DNA from: Micrococcales bacterium
Lineage (GTDB): Bacteria > Actinomycetota > Actinomycetes > Actinomycetales > Dermatophilaceae
Assembly: GCA_003132125.1 (NCBI GenBank)
Contig: PKWT01000282.1
Span: 2,711-9,577 of the forward strand
Length of the DNA stretch: 6,867 nucleotides
Reading direction: 5' to 3'
Shown here: piece after piece, positions 5,362 to 6,867 of the stretch
Numbering within the stretch: position 1 is the stretch's first letter
Layout of the letters: each line of letters begins with the position of its first letter
Notes under the pieces: model-generated
Seen by the model: the letters and a program-made list of their open reading frames with translations, nothing else
Told to the model about the DNA's origin: nothing
Databases searched by the model: none
Position numbers and translations under genes: made by a program

Positions 5362-5424
5362 GGCAGCTCCGCCCTGACCTTGGTGGCGGCATTACCCGTC
5401 CGGGACACCGTCGCTCGTGCTCAT
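5349..5424 (-). pseudogene. Probable C-terminal scrap of the cognate histidine kinase
   Basis: In the minus strand the frame ending at TGA 5349-5351 reads TGNAATKVRAELPCAW, which resembles the closing beta-strand of NarL-partner kinases ('GTxVRAELPC'), and it overlaps the regulator's start by 13 nt as kinase-regulator pairs often do. Just upstream, an ATG at 5424 with GAAGGGA 6 nt before it opens a ten-codon frame (MSTSDGVPDG) that stops at once. This could be the kinase's start joined to its end by a large deletion. The tail is suggestive; the start-to-end interpretation is speculative because the piece is so short. Confidence 0.35.
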
Positions 5425-5457
5425 CGGCGTTCCCTTCATCATGAACCAACACCGATG
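5422..5457. repeat. Imperfect dyad between the broken two-component genes and the hydrolase gene
   Basis: CATCGGCGTT (5422-5431) and AACACCGATG (5448-5457) are inverted arms with one mismatch in 10. The 16-nt spacer contains a smaller near-symmetric element, TTCAT-C-ATGAA (5435-5445). It lies 40 nt upstream of the hydrolase ATG and in the leader of the minus-strand remnants, so it may be an operator for either side. No terminator-like T-tract is present. Confidence 0.4.
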
Positions 5458-5496
5458 GGGACCTCATCGTGAAGATCGTTGGGCGTCGTGACCGTC

Positions 5497-6615
5497 ATGA
5501 AGCAGACTGGGCCCGTGCACGTCGTGGGGCTCGCACCAACCATCCGACCTGGCCGGCTGACCACCATCGCAGCCAGCCTGGCCTTGATCCTTTCTGCGTC
5601 GGCGTCCTCAGCTTCGTCGAATTCCTTTGCGCCTCAGGTCAACGCGTCCCCGGCGCCAGCGCCCGGAGCTGCCGTGTACGGCAACGACATCTCCTGGCCC
5701 CAGTGCCCCAAGGATGGCGGCGGCAACGGCCTGCCGGGCCCCATGACCAGCGCTTCGTTCGCCGTGCTGGGCCTGACCGACGGCGGCTCGTTCCGCGCCA
5801 ACCCCTGCCTGGCCCGCCAGGTCGCGTCGGTCAAGACCCGCCACCTGTGGGCCGGCGCGTACGCGATCTCGACCTATCCGACCAGCGCAGAGCTGGCCCG
5901 CTACGGCGGCACCGGAACAGTGACCGAGCGGTTGCGTCGCGCCGGCGCCGCGCAGGCTACGTTCAACCTCGCCACGATGGCCAGGGTCGGTCTGCAGTCG
6001 CCGATGGTCTGGATCGATGTCGAGCCCAGGACGAAATCGCCGTGGTCGGCCAGCACCGCCGGCAACAACGCGGTCATCGACGGCGTCATCGCGGGGTACG
6101 AGGCAGCGGGCGTACGCGCCGGCCTCTACTCATACAACAAGGCCTGGAAGGCGATTACCGGCGCCCGAGTCCTGCCAGACGTGCCCACCTGGGTGCCAGT
6201 CGGCCGCAGTGGCGAGGATGCTGCTGAAGCCATCTGCGCCGTGGCGAGCTACGCCGGTGGCAAACCCTGGCTGGCCCAGTGGACCGACGGTGTGCGCGAC
6301 TACGACCTCACCTGTCCGGGCGTCTCCGGGCAGGCCGCACGCGGCAACCCCCTGACGCCCTACCTCAACGTCGGCCTGGCTAGCGGTTCACGCGGTGGCG
6401 CGGTCGCTGCCCTGCAGCACAGTCTGGGCGCGGCCCACGCCGACGGGGCGTTCGGCCCCACGACACGGGCCAGGGTGGTCGCCTTCCAACGCGCCCACCA
6501 CCTGCCGGCCAACGGCATCGTGGGCACCGCCGAGTGGCGGGCGCTGGGCGCAGGAACCGGCACATACACACCCCCGGTGCGCGGTTTCATGGACGCGCTG
6601 TTCGCCTCGACCTGA
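5497..6615 (+). CDS. Secreted GH25-like (DUF1906/Rv2525c-type) glycoside hydrolase with peptidoglycan-binding domain
   Basis: A 372-residue predicted exported protein. Residues 1 to about 40 look like a signal peptide: a basic start (to Arg20) then the hydrophobic LTTIAASLALILSASASSAS, followed by a Ser/Ala/Pro-rich linker. The core (about 59-275) has the family markers AVYGNDISWPQCP (59-71), AFNLAT-like ATFNLAT (154-160), VWIDVEP (171-177) and YDLTCPG (269-275). D64 and the D174/E176 pair are the counterparts of acidic residues in GH25 lysozymes, so cleavage of peptidoglycan or another wall glycan is likely but unproven. Paired cysteines (70, 104, 247, 273) fit an extracytoplasmic protein. 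A PG_binding_1 domain (about 290-352) follows, with LQHSLGAAHADGAFGPTTRA and VVAFQRAHHLPANGIVG, then a 20-residue tail. I chose ATG 5497; in-frame TTG 5479, GTG 5488 and GTG 5515 are alternatives, and none has a strong ribosome binding site. It appears monocistronic. Confidence 0.85.
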   Translation: MKQTGPVHVVGLAPTIRPGRLTTIAASLALILSASASSASSNSFAPQVNASPAPAPGAAVYGNDISWPQCPKDGGGNGLPGPMTSASFAVLGLTDGGSFRANPCLARQVASVKTRHLWAGAYAISTYPTSAELARYGGTGTVTERLRRAGAAQATFNLATMARVGLQSPMVWIDVEPRTKSPWSASTAGNNAVIDGVIAGYEAAGVRAGLYSYNKAWKAITGARVLPDVPTWVPVGRSGEDAAEAICAVASYAGGKPWLAQWTDGVRDYDLTCPGVSGQAARGNPLTPYLNVGLASGSRGGAVAALQHSLGAAHADGAFGPTTRARVVAFQRAHHLPANGIVGTAEWRALGAGTGTYTPPVRGFMDALFAST

Positions 6616-6867
6616 GCAACTACCAGTGGCGAAACTGGGCGGTGGCCGTCCACGTTGTGATTGGGATGGCTACCTACGAGCGCAGACAAACAGATCCACC
6701 CGCCGCTACCCGCTCATCGTTCTAACCAGATCTGTGGAGGACCCAGAAAACGCAGCGAGGCCTGGGATTCGCTTCTTCGAGCCGGGTCGGGCTGCGACTT
6801 CCACCCAGTGAAGGACGTCCGCCGGAGCCCCACCGGGCGCTCGACGGTGCACCGGTCCACTAGGCTA
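6616..6867. other. Downstream region without a recognisable gene
   Basis: After the hydrolase stop there is a weak 5-bp stem (CCAGT 6623-6627 with ACTGG 6634-6638) without a T-tract. The longest stop-free frames in the remaining bases lack a start with a ribosome binding site, lack clear codon bias and carry no motif I recognise. Short palindromes occur at 6727-6734 (CAGATCTG) and 6813-6820 (GGACGTCC). A gene starting beyond the right edge cannot be excluded. Confidence 0.4.

Noticed and set aside
6706..6864. Minus-strand open frame at the right edge as a gene fragment
   Set aside because: It has no start with a ribosome binding site, mixed third-position GC and no motif I can name, and a similarly open stretch exists on the other strand.
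1..6867. CRISPR arrays, insertion-sequence ends, tRNA or rRNA genes
   Set aside because: No regularly spaced repeats, transposase motifs with terminal repeats, or RNA-gene signatures were seen on either strand.

Overview
The window is high-GC DNA with GTG as well as ATG starts, tightly overlapping genes, and protein families typical of Actinobacteria (Actinomycetota): a HutC-type GntR regulator, an OmpR/HK pair next to a DUF4153/DUF4173-type membrane protein, and a secreted GH25-like/DUF1906 wall hydrolase. The sequence alone does not give a genus.

Layout. (1) Bases 1-1038, minus strand: a probable two-gene unit of a GntR/HutC regulator followed, with an 11-nt overlap, by a family III (CaiB/BaiF) CoA-transferase that runs off the left edge. 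A strong inverted repeat just upstream of the regulator looks like its own operator. (2) Bases 1039-1723: a 685-nt stretch without an intact gene. It holds the operator, a near-perfect DevR/DosR-type box (1171-1184), an 8-bp-stem hairpin (1318-1340), a decayed gene fragment (1375-1599) and the leader of the next operon. (3) Bases 1724-4950, plus strand: an OmpR/PhoB response regulator overlapping (GTGA) a sensor histidine kinase, which reads with no stop codon straight into a polytopic DUF4173-type membrane protein. The result is an 839-residue kinase plus membrane-protein fusion, or two proteins if the internal ATG at 3451 with its good ribosome binding site is used. (4) Bases 4971-5424, minus strand: wreckage of a second two-component system, a NarL/LuxR response regulator with at least two frameshifts, an internal deletion and a lost C-terminus, preceded by what looks like the last residues of its histidine kinase. 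(5) Bases 5497-6615, plus strand: a secreted GH25-like glycoside hydrolase with a C-terminal peptidoglycan-binding domain. (6) Bases 6616-6867: no recognisable gene.

How the genes work together. The intact two-component system has a kinase with almost no extracytoplasmic loop, so a membrane partner probably supplies the signal; the fused or co-translated DUF4173-type protein is the obvious candidate. Its signal and targets cannot be read from the sequence. The adjacent wall hydrolase makes a cell-envelope theme possible but unproven. The GntR/CoA-transferase unit is a separate metabolic module, probably for acyl-CoA or carboxylic-acid catabolism under ligand-controlled repression. The most notable points are the kinase-DUF4173 in-frame junction, the collapsed second two-component system, and the DosR-like box in the intergenic region.
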